A stretch of 64,000 nucleotides of DNA, from assembly GCF_051535235.1 (NCBI RefSeq), contig NZ_JBPPLZ010000001.1, forward strand, positions 1-64,000. Direction: 5' to 3'. Within the stretch, counting starts at the first letter, position 1, and the number at the start of each line of letters is the position of its first letter. The position numbers were made by a program, and so were the translations under genes. Below, piece after piece: positions 25,082-33,821 of the stretch. Under the pieces are notes generated by a model. That model was not told where the DNA came from. It did not search any database and saw nothing but the letters and a program-made list of their open reading frames with translations. Origin of the DNA: Nitrobacter sp051535235 (GTDB taxonomy: Bacteria > Pseudomonadota > Alphaproteobacteria > Rhizobiales > Xanthobacteraceae).

Positions 25082-26058
25082 GCCACCGTCCCCGGTGCCA
25101 CGACACCGTAGTCGCGAATGCTGCCGATACTTTGCTGAAAGCGCAGCTTGCGGACGTATTCGAGCGGATTCTTCGGCTTCACCAGCGCGCCGGCGGGCAC
25201 GTTGAGATAATCGACCAGCCGCGTCAGCAGAAACCGCAGCGCGGCGCCGCGCGCCAGCAGTGGCAACGCCGCCTGTTCGGCATCGGACAGCACGCGTTCG
25301 CGATTGTAGGCGCCGAGCAGCGCCCGCGCCTTGGTGACGTTGAAGGAATGATCCGGCTCGAAACACCAGGCGTTGAGGCAGATCGCAATGTCGTAGGCGA
25401 AAAAGTCATTGCACGCGAAATAGAAGTCGATCAGCCCCGACAGCCTGTCGCCAAGAAACAAAACGTTGTCCGGAAACAGGTCGGCATGGATGACGCCGGC
25501 CGGCAGATTGTCCGGCCAATGCCGTTCGAGATGATCGAGCTCGGCCTCGAGAAAATCGTGCAGACCGTGCTGCACGGTATCGACGCACGGCGCGGCCTGG
25601 TCGAACAGCGGCCGCCAGTCCCGCACCGACAGCGCGTTGGCGCGCGTCATGGTAAAATCGCGGCCGGCAAGGTGCAACTTCGCCAGCGCCTCGCCGGTAG
25701 CGGCGCAATGGGTGACGGTCGGCTTGCGCGGCCACACCCCCTCGAGGAAATCGATGATGGCGGCAGGTCGTCCGGCGAGACGGCCGAGCGTTTCGCCGCC
25801 GCGCGTCTTGACCGGCTGCGGGCATACGATGCCGTGCGTGGCGAGATGACCCATCAGGCCGAGAAAAAACGGCAGGTCGCCGACCGCGACGCGCTTTTCA
25901 TACAGCGTCAGGAAGAACGATCCGGCGGTGGTGTGCAGCAGATAGTTGGAATTCTCGACGCCCTCGGCGATGCCCTTGTAGGACAGCACTTCCCCGATAT
26001 CGTAGGCCTTCAGGAAATCCGCAAGCTCGTCGGCGGCGACGTCGGTATAGACCGCCAT
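25078..26058 (-). CDS. thrB: Homoserine kinase, ThrB2 (APH-fold) type
   Basis: 326 residues from ATG 26058. It phosphorylates homoserine on the path to threonine. This is the aminoglycoside-phosphotransferase-like type used by many alphaproteobacteria rather than the GHMP type. The motif GVIHADLFPDNVLF carries the catalytic Asp, and LIDFYFACNDFFAYD holds the metal-binding Asp. The N-terminal start MAVYTDVAADELADFL is typical. It precedes rnhA with a four-base overlap and follows ispH after a copy of the dispersed element. Confidence 0.93.
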   Translation of the reverse strand: MAVYTDVAADELADFLKAYDIGEVLSYKGIAEGVENSNYLLHTTAGSFFLTLYEKRVAVGDLPFFLGLMGHLATHGIVCPQPVKTRGGETLGRLAGRPAAIIDFLEGVWPRKPTVTHCAATGEALAKLHLAGRDFTMTRANALSVRDWRPLFDQAAPCVDTVQHGLHDFLEAELDHLERHWPDNLPAGVIHADLFPDNVLFLGDRLSGLIDFYFACNDFFAYDIAICLNAWCFEPDHSFNVTKARALLGAYNRERVLSDAEQAALPLLARGAALRFLLTRLVDYLNVPAGALVKPKNPLEYVRKLRFQQSIGSIRDYGVVAPGTVA

Positions 26059-26090
26059 CTGGTGTCCCCATTTCGGACTTCGCAGTCTAA

Positions 26091-26190
26091 AGCGTTTTCG
26101 AGCGAAGTGGATACCGGTTCGCGTCAAGAAAACGCGTCAGATCCAAATTCTAGAGCCCGCTTCCGATTCTCAGAAGCGAAAGTGCTCTAG
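26091..26190 (+). repeat. Dispersed intergenic element, forward copy
   Basis: AGCGTTTTCGAGCGAAGTGG, then GGATACCGGTTCGCGTCAAG and AAACGCGTCAGATCC, then the terminal stem CGCTTCCGA/TCAGAAGCG and the end AGTGCTCTAG. The CTCGGG stem is deleted. It lies between ispH and thrB on their shared strand, and its last bases supply the ispH stop codon. Confidence 0.75.
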
Positions 26191-27149
26191 GCCGCATCGG
26201 GCCGCAACGAGCGCGGCAGCGGGAAAAACTCGTTCTCTTCCGCAGCCGAAACCGTCTCCACATCGAGATCGTAGCGGGCCGCGAATGCCCCCATGATCTC
26301 CTCGACGATCACTTCCGGCGCGGAGGCGCCTGCGGTGATGCCGAGGCTCCTGATCCCCCCAAACATGCTCCAGTCGAGGTCGCTGGCGCGCTGCGCCAGC
26401 ACCGACACCTTGCAGCCCTCGCGCTCGGCGACCTCGCGCAGCCGCTGCGAGTTTGAGGAATTCGGCGCGCCGACCACGATCAGCGCGTCGACCACCGGCG
26501 CGACCTTCTTGACCGCGAGCTGGCGGTTGGTGGTGGCGTAACAGATGTCTTCCTTGTGCGGGCCGTTGATACTCGGGAAGCGCCGCTTCAGCACCGCGAC
26601 GATTTCGGCGGTGTCGTCGATCGAGAGCGTCGTCTGGGTGACGAAGGCGAGGTTGCCGGTATCCTTCGGTGTGAAGGCTTCGGCATCCTCGGCGGTCTCG
26701 ATCAAGGTTACCGCTCCCGCCGGAAGCTGGCCCACAGTGCCGACGACTTCCGGATGATGGGAATGCCCGATCAGCAGGATCTCGCGCCCGCGCTTGAAAT
26801 GGATCGCCGCCTCGCGGTGAACCTTGGTCACCAGCGGACAGGTGGCGTCCAGTGAGAAGAAGTTGCGCCGCTGCGCGTCAGCGGGGACCGATTTCGGCAC
26901 GCCATGGGCGGAAAATACCACCGGCGCCCTGGTGTCGTCCGGGATTTCCTCCAGCTCCTCGACGAAGATCGCGCCCTTGGCGCGAAGGCTGTCGACCACG
27001 TAGCGATTATGCACGATCTCGTGACGCACATAGACCGGCGCGCCATACAGCGTCAGCGCACGCTCCACGGTATCGATCGCCCTGACGACGCCTGCGCAGA
27101 AGCCACGGGGCGAACAAAGCACGATTTTAAGTTTCGGTTTGGCATTCAT
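26187..27149 (-). CDS. ispH: 4-Hydroxy-3-methylbut-2-enyl diphosphate reductase
   Basis: 320 residues from ATG 27149. The last enzyme of the MEP isoprenoid pathway, an iron-sulfur protein making IPP and DMAPP. The first cluster Cys is Cys12 in VLCSPRGFCAGV; the other two lie in LDATCPLVTKVH and in the AQRASDLD-preceding EGCKVSV or ICYATTN region. The TQTTLSIDDT and NSSNSQRLREVA segments are family hallmarks. The extended frame to 27314 is rejected. The stop codon TAG falls in the adjoining repeat element. Confidence 0.95.
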   Translation of the reverse strand: MNAKPKLKIVLCSPRGFCAGVVRAIDTVERALTLYGAPVYVRHEIVHNRYVVDSLRAKGAIFVEELEEIPDDTRAPVVFSAHGVPKSVPADAQRRNFFSLDATCPLVTKVHREAAIHFKRGREILLIGHSHHPEVVGTVGQLPAGAVTLIETAEDAEAFTPKDTGNLAFVTQTTLSIDDTAEIVAVLKRRFPSINGPHKEDICYATTNRQLAVKKVAPVVDALIVVGAPNSSNSQRLREVAEREGCKVSVLAQRASDLDWSMFGGIRSLGITAGASAPEVIVEEIMGAFAARYDLDVETVSAAEENEFFPLPRSLRPDAA

Positions 27150-27383
27150 GGGGCGATCCGGGACCGAATCACCCCACACCGGCGGGGCGGGAACGGCCAA
27201 TATGAGGAACGACTTTGGACGGCTTTCGGGCGCTGTCAAGGCTGTTCCGTTAAGCCACGGGGCGGCAACAGCAAACCATTGCGCACCCGACCCTTGGGGG
27301 CTTATATAGGCCAATTCCCGTCATCGTCGATGACCAAAAGGCTCTGCCCCTGAGGGGTGGGCGGAGCGCAAAGGAGATTTGCC

Positions 27384-28082
27384 ATGAGCAATGCACCGCT
27401 GATGCCGAAGGCGACTGCCGTGTGGCTCGTCGACAATACCGCCTTGTCGTTTGACCAGGTCGCCGATTTCACCAAAATGCACCCTCTGGAGGTTCGCGCC
27501 ATCGCCGACGGCGACGCCGCCCAGGGCATCAAGGGCATGGACCCGATCTCCACCGGCCAGTTGACCCGCGACGAGATCGAAAAGGGCGAGAAGGATCCGG
27601 ACTACCGCCTCAAGCTCAGCGAGAGCAAGGTCGTGCTGCCCCCCGCCGCCAAGAAGAAGGGGCCCCGCTATACCCCGGTATCGCGTCGTCACGAGCGGCC
27701 GAGCGCGATCCTCTGGCTGGTGCGCAACCACCCAGAGTTGAAGGATGCGCAGATCATGCGGCTGGTCGGCACCACCAAGACGACGATCGCCGCGGTTCGC
27801 GACCGCACCCATTGGAACGCCTCGACGCTGACGCCGATGGACCCGGTGACGCTCGGCCTCTGCTCCCAGATCGAACTCGACTTCGAGGTGCAGCGCGCGG
27901 CCAAGGAGAAGCCTACCGATCAGCAGTATGGCGGCGCCACCCTGCTGCCGGCGTCAGAGACCACGCGAAAGGACGCCGAATTGGAGCCGACCGAAAAGCA
28001 GCGCGAGGATCTCAACGTCGACGCCGTGTTCGCCAAATTGAAGACAATCGGCGGCAAGAAGCAGGACGACGAGGACGAGTAA
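27384..28082 (+). CDS. trcR: DUF1013 protein, cell-cycle regulator TrcR
   Basis: 232 residues from ATG 27384, with AAGGAG 8 bases upstream. This is the alphaproteobacteria-specific DUF1013 family, now named TrcR as a cell-cycle transcriptional regulator. It contains a helix-turn-helix-like segment (AVWLVDNTALSFDQVADFTK), a Lys/Pro linker (PPAAKKKGPRYTPVSRRHERP), a second helical DNA-binding-like region (AILWLVRNHPELKDAQIMRL VGTTK) and an acidic, Lys-rich tail. It is divergent from ispH. Confidence 0.88.
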   Translation: MSNAPLMPKATAVWLVDNTALSFDQVADFTKMHPLEVRAIADGDAAQGIKGMDPISTGQLTRDEIEKGEKDPDYRLKLSESKVVLPPAAKKKGPRYTPVSRRHERPSAILWLVRNHPELKDAQIMRLVGTTKTTIAAVRDRTHWNASTLTPMDPVTLGLCSQIELDFEVQRAAKEKPTDQQYGGATLLPASETTRKDAELEPTEKQREDLNVDAVFAKLKTIGGKKQDDEDE

Positions 28083-28143
28083 GGTCGCATTCCCTCCCAC
28101 CGTGCCGTCGCCTCCGGCGCGAGTTGCTGGCGCTGCCGCCGTC

Positions 28144-28163
28144 GTCCCCGCGAAAGCGGGGAC
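28144..28163. repeat. Perfect 8-bp hairpin with GAAA loop
   Basis: GTCCCCGC, loop GAAA, GCGGGGAC, just past the trcR stop. This short palindrome is a common intergenic sequence in this bacterial family and could act as part of the trcR transcript end. Confidence 0.7.
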
Positions 28164-28300
28164 CGGTATTTCGAAGCGTCAGTGACCATCGCGACGTCCT
28201 GGATAACCAGCTTTCCCCGTCTGACAGCCAATTGCGCCGCGAATGCCCGACGACGTATCGGAAGCATAACCCCTCGCTGCTCGTCGTGGCCGGGCCTGCC

Positions 28301-28354
28301 CCCGGTCATCCACGTCTTGCCCACCGCAAAATAAGTAAGACGTGGATCACCGGG
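28301..28354. repeat. Inverted repeat, 18-bp arms
   Basis: CCCGGTCATCCACGTCTT (28301-28318) is the reverse complement of 28337-28354 with one mismatch, loop of 18 bases. Lies in the 350-base gap between convergent trcR and the small lipoprotein gene. No gene is visible in the rest of that gap. Confidence 0.8.
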
Positions 28355-28432
28355 ACGCCTGGTGATGACCGCGATACTATTGCAGCTCTTCGAGTCCAAT
28401 CTCATGCAATTGTCAGACGGCCCCCGCGCCGC

Positions 28433-28690
28433 CTACTGCCCGTTCAGCATCCGCTCGGCGAGATCGCGGTGGGTGCGCTCCATCCGGTCCGACCGGGTGA
28501 CGGCGACGTCGCGATCCTTGCGGCAAGCGACATAGGCCGCGGAGCCTTGCGGCCCGCCGTGCGCCTGGCAATAGGCATCGTCATCGGCCTGCGAGACTGC
28601 GCTCGCATTGTGCCGCTCAAGATTGGCGCAGCCGCCGAGCGACGCAATCAGTACAAAAGCGGCGATTCGCTTCGATGACTTCAGTCGCAT
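28433..28690 (-). CDS. Small Cys-containing lipoprotein
   Basis: 85 residues with a signal sequence (RIAAFVLIASLGGC) whose lipobox Cys is residue 21. The mature part has two further Cys (YCQAHGG and YVACRKDRD) that could form a disulfide, and a helical, charged C-terminus. It is a probable envelope lipoprotein of unknown role, a kind common in this group. It converges on trcR across two palindromes. Confidence 0.7.
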   Translation of the reverse strand: MRLKSSKRIAAFVLIASLGGCANLERHNASAVSQADDDAYCQAHGGPQGSAAYVACRKDRDVAVTRSDRMERTHRDLAERMLNGQ

Positions 28691-28718
28691 GATGGTTCCC
28701 GGGTTACCACGGCTTTAT

Positions 28719-28840
28719 AGCGTTTTCGAGCGAAGGATGTCCTCGGGCTTGACCGAGGACGGATACCGGTTCGCGTGAAGAAAACGCGTCATCAAAAAAT
28801 GGCGTCCAGCTTCTGATTCCATCAGGGCGAAAAAGCCCTG
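28719..28840 (+). repeat. Dispersed intergenic element, forward copy
   Basis: AGCGTTTTCGAGCGAAGGAT, CCTCGG/CCGAGG stem, GGATACCGGTTCGCGTGAAG, AAACGCGTCA, then GCTTCTGATTCCATCAG followed by a new small stem GGGC/GCCC. Lies between the lipoprotein start and the prpE end. Confidence 0.75.
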
Positions 28841-28892
28841 TTCGGACAAAATTGCGGGAATTGTAAGTCCATCGAATATCCGAAGCAGCAAT

Positions 28893-30818
28893 TCACGGCC
28901 GCTTTTTCAGCGCGGTCTCGATCTCGTCGAGCACCTTGGGATCCTCGATGGTGGCGGGCATCGTCCATTGATCACCATCCGCGATTTTCTTGATGGTGCC
29001 GCGCAGGATCTTGCCTGAGCGCGTCTTCGGCAACCGGTTCACCGTGATCGCGCGCTTGAATGCCGCGACCGGACCGAGCTTCTCACGCACCAGCGCCACC
29101 ACGTCCTTCTCGATCTCGGCGGGATCGCGGCTCACGCCCGCTTTCAGCACCAGAAGGCCGCAGGGCACCTCGCCCTTGATCGTATCCTTGACGCCGAGCA
29201 CCGCGCATTCCGCGACGTCGGGATGCGATGCGAGAATCTCCTCCATGCCGCCGGTGGACAGCCGGTGACCGGCGACGTTGATGATGTCGTCGGTGCGGCC
29301 CATGACGAAGATGTAACCGTCCTCGTCCTTGTAGCCGGCGTCCGAGGTCTTGTAGTAGCCCGGAAATTCACTGAGATAGGCTTCCCGGCAACGCTCGTCC
29401 TGCTCCCACAGCGTCGGCAGGCAGCCCGGCGGCAGCGGCAGCTTGATGACGATGGAGCCCATCGCATTGGCCGGCAGCGGTTTCGCCGCGTCATCCACGA
29501 TATCGACCTGGTAGCCCGGCATGGCCACCGTCGGCGAGCCGTGCTTCACCGGCAGCATGCCCAGCCCGACCGGATTGCCGGCGACGCACCAGCCGGTTTC
29601 GGTCTGCCACCAGTGATCGATGACAGGGCGATTCAAATGCTTTTCCGCCCATTCCACCGTCGGCGGATCGGCGCGCTCGCCAGCCAGGAACAGCGTGCGG
29701 AAAGCGGACAGATCGTATTTGCGGATGAAGGCGCCATCGGGGTCTTCTTTCTTGATGGCGCGGAACGCGGTCGGCGCAGTGAAGAATGCCACCGCCTTGT
29801 GCTGGGAGATCACGCGCCAGAACGCCCCGGCATCGGGCGTGCCGATCGGCTTGCCCTCGTACATGATCGTGGTGGCGCCGTGGATCAGCGGGCCGTAGAC
29901 GATGTAGCTGTGACCGACCACCCAGCCGATGTCGGAGCCGCACCACCAGACCTCTCCCGGCTTGACCCCGTAGAGGTTGAACATCGACCATTTCAGCGCG
30001 ACCAGATGACCGCCATTGTCTCGCACGACGCCTTTCGGCACCCCGGTCGTGCCGGATGTGTAAAGAATGTAGAGCGGATCGGTGGCGAGCACCGGGATAC
30101 AGGACGCGGACTTCCCGGCCGCCATCGCGGCTACGCGCAGCGCCGCCCAGTCGTGATCGCGGCCCGCGATCAGATCGCAGCGCTGCTGCGGCCGCTGCAG
30201 GACGATGCAGGCGGGAACCTTGTGCGCGGCGAGTTTGATCGCCTCGTCGAGCAGCGGCTTGTATTGCACGATGCGGCCCGGCTCCAGGCCGCAACTCGCT
30301 GAAAACACCAGCTTCGGCTTGGCGTCATCGATCCGGGTCGCAAGCTCCTTGGCGGCGAAGCCGCCGAACACCACCGAATGCACCGCGCCGATCCGCGCGC
30401 AGGCCAGCATCGCAACCACGGCCTCCGGCACCATCGGCATGTAAAGAACAACGCGATCGCCTTTGGCGACACCGAAGTCCTGCAACACGGCGGCGAGCGT
30501 CGCTACTTCCTTGAGCAACTCGGCGTAGGTGAAAGTGGTGATGACGCTCGGGCCGCCCGGATCAGCCAGCGGCGAATCATGGATCAGCGCGACCTGGTCG
30601 GCCCGGCCGCCGGCGACATGGCGATCCAGCGCGTTGTAGCAGGTGTTGACGACGGCGCCGGCAAACCATCGGCCATAAAGCCCCATCGACGGATCGAAGA
30701 TCTTTTTCGCCGGCTCGATCCAGTCGATGTCGCGCGCAGCGTCAGCCCAGAACCCCTCGGGATCGTCGAGCGAGCGGCCGTAAATCTCGCGGTAGCGGCT
30801 TTTTTCCTGAATATTCAT
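28893..30818 (-). CDS. prpE: Propionyl-CoA synthetase
   Basis: 641 residues from ATG 30818, with GGGAG 7 bases upstream. An acetyl-CoA synthetase relative that activates propionate to propionyl-CoA. Features: the N-terminal ACAS-type start (NIQEKSRYREIYGRSLDDPEGF, abbreviated family pattern FW), AMP-binding motif LYTSGTTGVPKG, WWCGSDIGWVVGHSY, WWQTETGW, and the acetylatable catalytic Lys in TRSGKILRGTI. The lysine is a known target of Pat-type regulation in relatives. No prpBCD gene is adjacent. Confidence 0.9.
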   Translation of the reverse strand: MNIQEKSRYREIYGRSLDDPEGFWADAARDIDWIEPAKKIFDPSMGLYGRWFAGAVVNTCYNALDRHVAGGRADQVALIHDSPLADPGGPSVITTFTYAELLKEVATLAAVLQDFGVAKGDRVVLYMPMVPEAVVAMLACARIGAVHSVVFGGFAAKELATRIDDAKPKLVFSASCGLEPGRIVQYKPLLDEAIKLAAHKVPACIVLQRPQQRCDLIAGRDHDWAALRVAAMAAGKSASCIPVLATDPLYILYTSGTTGVPKGVVRDNGGHLVALKWSMFNLYGVKPGEVWWCGSDIGWVVGHSYIVYGPLIHGATTIMYEGKPIGTPDAGAFWRVISQHKAVAFFTAPTAFRAIKKEDPDGAFIRKYDLSAFRTLFLAGERADPPTVEWAEKHLNRPVIDHWWQTETGWCVAGNPVGLGMLPVKHGSPTVAMPGYQVDIVDDAAKPLPANAMGSIVIKLPLPPGCLPTLWEQDERCREAYLSEFPGYYKTSDAGYKDEDGYIFVMGRTDDIINVAGHRLSTGGMEEILASHPDVAECAVLGVKDTIKGEVPCGLLVLKAGVSRDPAEIEKDVVALVREKLGPVAAFKRAITVNRLPKTRSGKILRGTIKKIADGDQWTMPATIEDPKVLDEIETALKKRP

Positions 30819-31232
30819 GGCACAACTCCCGTTCATTCATTGTCACGGGATGCGGTGCTCATTTCAAGGGCGGCGGCCTTGTTCTTACGGAGCATTCCTC
30901 CTTCGAGGGAGCCGCGCTCCGGTTCCGCAACGGCGAACGGTCTCGCCTCGTGCCGCCTCGACCGACAGCCGAGGCGGTATCACGATCTACTTCCGCTTCT
31001 CTTTCAGATGCTCGATGTCAAATCCGCCGCCTGCTCCGCAAACATGCGGCTGGCAAGAACGCCGGACGCCACCCATCGACTGACGTCTTGGCGGTCGCGA
31101 CAAGACGGTGGGCCCCACGCAAACGCATACGATCAAGCGCATGCGGATCGAGCGCGCGCGATCACGAGCAGTTCGTCGATGTAATGGGCGATGCGCGAGC
31201 GGAAACCCGGATTACTGGAAAAGGATTTTTCC
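30819..31232. other. Intergenic upstream of prpE
   Basis: About 415 bases with no recognisable gene. Overlapping open frames on the plus strand are arginine- and serine-rich and run out of the prpE leader. The prpE promoter should lie near 30830-30950. No repeat was identified. Confidence 0.4.
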
Positions 31233-31466
31233 ATGCTGTCGGCACGGCTGGCGGATTCATCACCAGATCCTCTCGAATGTCTTGCACCCAAGGGGCCTGA
31301 CAACCTCGGTCCGGAGCTTTTTGAAACACTGCCCGGAGAAAAACTGCCGCCCGGCAGAAAGGGCTCCGTCGCCATGCAAGACGACGGAGCAGTGCATCCG
31401 GCGCTGGACGATCGGGAGGATGAATCGTTCCAGTTGAGCCGGATGGAATCAGTTCAGGACGAGTAA
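31233..31466 (+). CDS. Small acidic hypothetical protein
   Basis: 77 residues from ATG 31233, with AAAAGGA about 8 bases upstream, a good ribosome binding site. The product is polar and acidic with no Cys-pair, membrane or signal features (CLAPKGPDNLGPELFE in the middle, DDREDESFQ near the end), suggesting a disordered or small soluble protein. Family not recognised. It ends about 230 bases from the convergent end of cbbA. Real but unidentified is my reading; chance cannot be excluded. Confidence 0.4.
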   Translation: MLSARLADSSPDPLECLAPKGPDNLGPELFETLPGEKLPPGRKGSVAMQDDGAVHPALDDREDESFQLSRMESVQDE

Positions 31467-31693
31467 CGCTCACCCTCGGGACGTGGCTCCCGCGTAGGAG
31501 ATCGCGGTGGACCGGATGTTGCGGTTGGCTAGAGCGGGAAGCCTGGCTCGTCCTTCAACCCGTTGAGGATGAACGACAGCAACCGACTCCCAGCCGTGAC
31601 TGGAACCGAACGCCGACACCCGAACATACCAGTCGCCGCCGAGGCCTTCGATCGGATCGACGCCATCCTGCGGCGACATGCCCGGATCGAATT

Positions 31694-32779
31694 TTACTCC
31701 GCCGCGACGGCCCTATCGCCGATGCGCGGATCGAGCTTGCCCGCCCGATAGAGCTTGGCCATCTCGGATAACGGAAGCACCTTGATCTTCGAGGCGTTTC
31801 CGGCGGTACCGAACTGTTCGAAGCGCTCGCGGCAGAGGTCGCGCATCGCATCCATCGCGGGCTTGAGGAACTTGCGCGGATCGAATTCGCTTCGGCTGTT
31901 GGTCGCGACTTTCCGGAATACCGAGGTCATGGCCAGACGGCAGTCGGTGTCGATGTTGACCTTGCGGACGCCGTGCTTGATGCCGCGGACGATCTCCTCG
32001 ACCGGCACGCCCCAGGTCTGCGGCATCTCGCCGCCGAACTTGTTGAACTCATCCTGCAGATGTTGCGGCACCGAGGAGGAGCCGTGCATCACCAGATGCG
32101 TATTCGGCAGGCGGCGGTGAATCTCCTCGACCACCTTCATGGCGAGAATGTCACCGTCCGGCTTGCGCGAGAACTTGTAGGCGCCGTGCGAGGTGCCCAT
32201 CGCAATCGCCAGCGCGTCGACCTTGGTGGCGCGAACGAAATCGACCGCCTGATCGGGATCGGTCAGCAGTTGATCGTGGCTGACGGGGCCTTCGATGCCG
32301 TGGCCATCTTCCTGTTCGCCGCCGCCGTGCTCGAGCGAGCCGAGCACGCCCAGTTCGCCCTCCACCGAAGCGCCGACCCAGTGCGCCATGTCGACGACGC
32401 GGCGGGTGATGTCGACGTTGTACTCGTAGTCGGCCGCGGTCTTGGCGTCGGCCTTGAGCGAGCCGTCCATCATGACCGAGGTGAAGCCGTACTTGATCGC
32501 GGTGGCGCAGGTCGCTTCTTCGTTGCCGTGATCCTGATGCATGCACAGCGGAATATGCGGATACATCTGATCCAGCGCGTCGATCATGTTCGCCAGCATG
32601 ATGTCGTTGGCGTAGGAGCGGGCGCCGCGCGAAGCCTGCATGATGACCGGCGCGTCGACGGCAGCCGCCGCCTCCATGATGGCGAGCCCCTGCTCCATGT
32701 TATTGATATTGAATGCCGGTACGCCGTAGCCGTGCTCGGCCGCATGGTCCAGCAGTTGCCTCAGTGTAATACGAGCCAT
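31694..32779 (-). CDS. cbbA: Class II fructose-1,6-bisphosphate aldolase (Calvin-cycle CbbA)
   Basis: 361 residues. A zinc-dependent aldolase joining DHAP to GAP or erythrose-4-phosphate in the regenerative phase of CO2 fixation. Visible motifs: PAFNINNMEQG near the N-terminus, the zinc-binding LCMHQDHGNEE, VEGELGVLGSLEHGGGE, and KVNIDTDCRLAMT. GAGG precedes the ATG. It is third after cbbF and cbbP on the same strand. The gap of about 150 bases to cbbP is filled by a coupled 48-codon frame. Confidence 0.95.
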   Translation of the reverse strand: MARITLRQLLDHAAEHGYGVPAFNINNMEQGLAIMEAAAAVDAPVIMQASRGARSYANDIMLANMIDALDQMYPHIPLCMHQDHGNEEATCATAIKYGFTSVMMDGSLKADAKTAADYEYNVDITRRVVDMAHWVGASVEGELGVLGSLEHGGGEQEDGHGIEGPVSHDQLLTDPDQAVDFVRATKVDALAIAMGTSHGAYKFSRKPDGDILAMKVVEEIHRRLPNTHLVMHGSSSVPQHLQDEFNKFGGEMPQTWGVPVEEIVRGIKHGVRKVNIDTDCRLAMTSVFRKVATNSRSEFDPRKFLKPAMDAMRDLCRERFEQFGTAGNASKIKVLPLSEMAKLYRAGKLDPRIGDRAVAAE

Positions 32780-32786
32780 TTTTTCC

Positions 32787-32933
32787 TCACCCTTGGGATG
32801 TGATGATAGCAGTCACGCCGGGGATTATACGCCCCTTGCCCGTGCACCGATCAACTACTTCGATGTCGCGGTTCCAGCCGTCATTGCGGCGGCTCCGCTC
32901 GACTTTACTCACCGTCATCAATTCGCCGGTCAT
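32787..32933 (-). CDS. 48-codon frame coupled between cbbP and cbbA
   Basis: The ATG overlaps the cbbP stop by four bases (ATGA) and the frame runs across the whole gap, stopping 7 bases before the cbbA start. The product (starting MTGELMTVSKVERSRRNDGW) has no recognised domain. The exact fit suggests a translated linker, a small protein or the leftover end of a deleted gene; many relatives carry cbbT at this point. Evidence is positional only. Confidence 0.3.
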   Translation of the reverse strand: MTGELMTVSKVERSRRNDGWNRDIEVVDRCTGKGRIIPGVTAIITSQG

Positions 32934-33802
32934 GCGCGCCTCTTTCGCTCGATGAGCTGAAGGATCAGCGGCGTCAGGATCAACTGCATCGCGAGATCCA
33001 GCTTGGATCCGTGGATGACAATCGAGTTCGCGCGCGACATGAAGCTGTTCGGAATCATCGACAGCAGGTACGGGAAATCGATACCGCGCGGATTCTTCAT
33101 CCGGATCACGACCATCGACTCGTCGGGGGTCGGAATCCACCGAGAAATGAATGGATTCGACGTATCCACCGTCGGCACGCGCTGGAAATTGATGTCCGTC
33201 TCGGCGAATTGGGGACAGATGTAGTTGACGTAATCCGGCATGCGCCGAAGGATGGTGTCGGTGACCGCCTCGGTGGAATAACCCCGCGCGCTGCGATCGC
33301 GATGCAGCTTCTGGATCCATTCGAGATTGATCACGGGAACGACGCCGATCTTGAGATCCGCATATTGGGCGACATTGACCTTGTCGGTCACGACCGCGCC
33401 GTGCAGACCTTCGTAAAACAACAGGTCCGAGTTCTCGGGCAGTTTCTGCCAGTCGGTGAACGTCCCGGGAGGGACCTTATGCAACGCGGCTTCCGCGTCG
33501 TCATGGACATAGTAGCGCGTGTTGCCGGTTCCGGTTTCGCTATAGCTGCGGAACACGGACTCCAGCTCGGCGAACAGATTGGTCTCCGGGCTGAAGTGAC
33601 TGAAATGCTTGTTGCCCTTGTCCGACTCCTCGGCCATGCGGGTACGCATTTCGGCGCGATTGTAACGGTGGAACGCGTCTCCCTCGATGTAGGCGGCCAC
33701 CACGTTTTCGCGGCGGAAGATCTGCTCGAAGGTGCGCTTGACGGATGTCGTGCCGGCGCCCGACGAACCCGTGATCGAAATGATAGGATGCTTTCTGGAC
33801 AC
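32930..33802 (-). CDS. cbbP: Phosphoribulokinase
   Basis: 290 residues from GTG 33802, the octameric proteobacterial type. It makes ribulose-1,5-bisphosphate from ribulose-5-phosphate and ATP, a reaction unique to the Calvin cycle. P-loop GSSGAGTTS at 12-20, then DAFHRYNRAEM, HFSPETNLF, and FYEGLHGAVVTDKVNVAQY with the Walker B-type acidic residues. GAGGGG lies upstream. Only 19 bases separate it from cbbF, so the two are an operon. Confidence 0.96.
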   Translation of the reverse strand: MSRKHPIISITGSSGAGTTSVKRTFEQIFRRENVVAAYIEGDAFHRYNRAEMRTRMAEESDKGNKHFSHFSPETNLFAELESVFRSYSETGTGNTRYYVHDDAEAALHKVPPGTFTDWQKLPENSDLLFYEGLHGAVVTDKVNVAQYADLKIGVVPVINLEWIQKLHRDRSARGYSTEAVTDTILRRMPDYVNYICPQFAETDINFQRVPTVDTSNPFISRWIPTPDESMVVIRMKNPRGIDFPYLLSMIPNSFMSRANSIVIHGSKLDLAMQLILTPLILQLIERKRRA

Positions 33803-33821
33803 GATTGCGACAGCCCCTCAA

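Noticed and set aside
31470..31679. 69-codon minus-strand frame downstream of cbbA
   Set aside because: The piece DPIEGLGGDWYVRVSAFG looks protein-like but there is no ribosome binding site, and the rest is random; possible remnant only.
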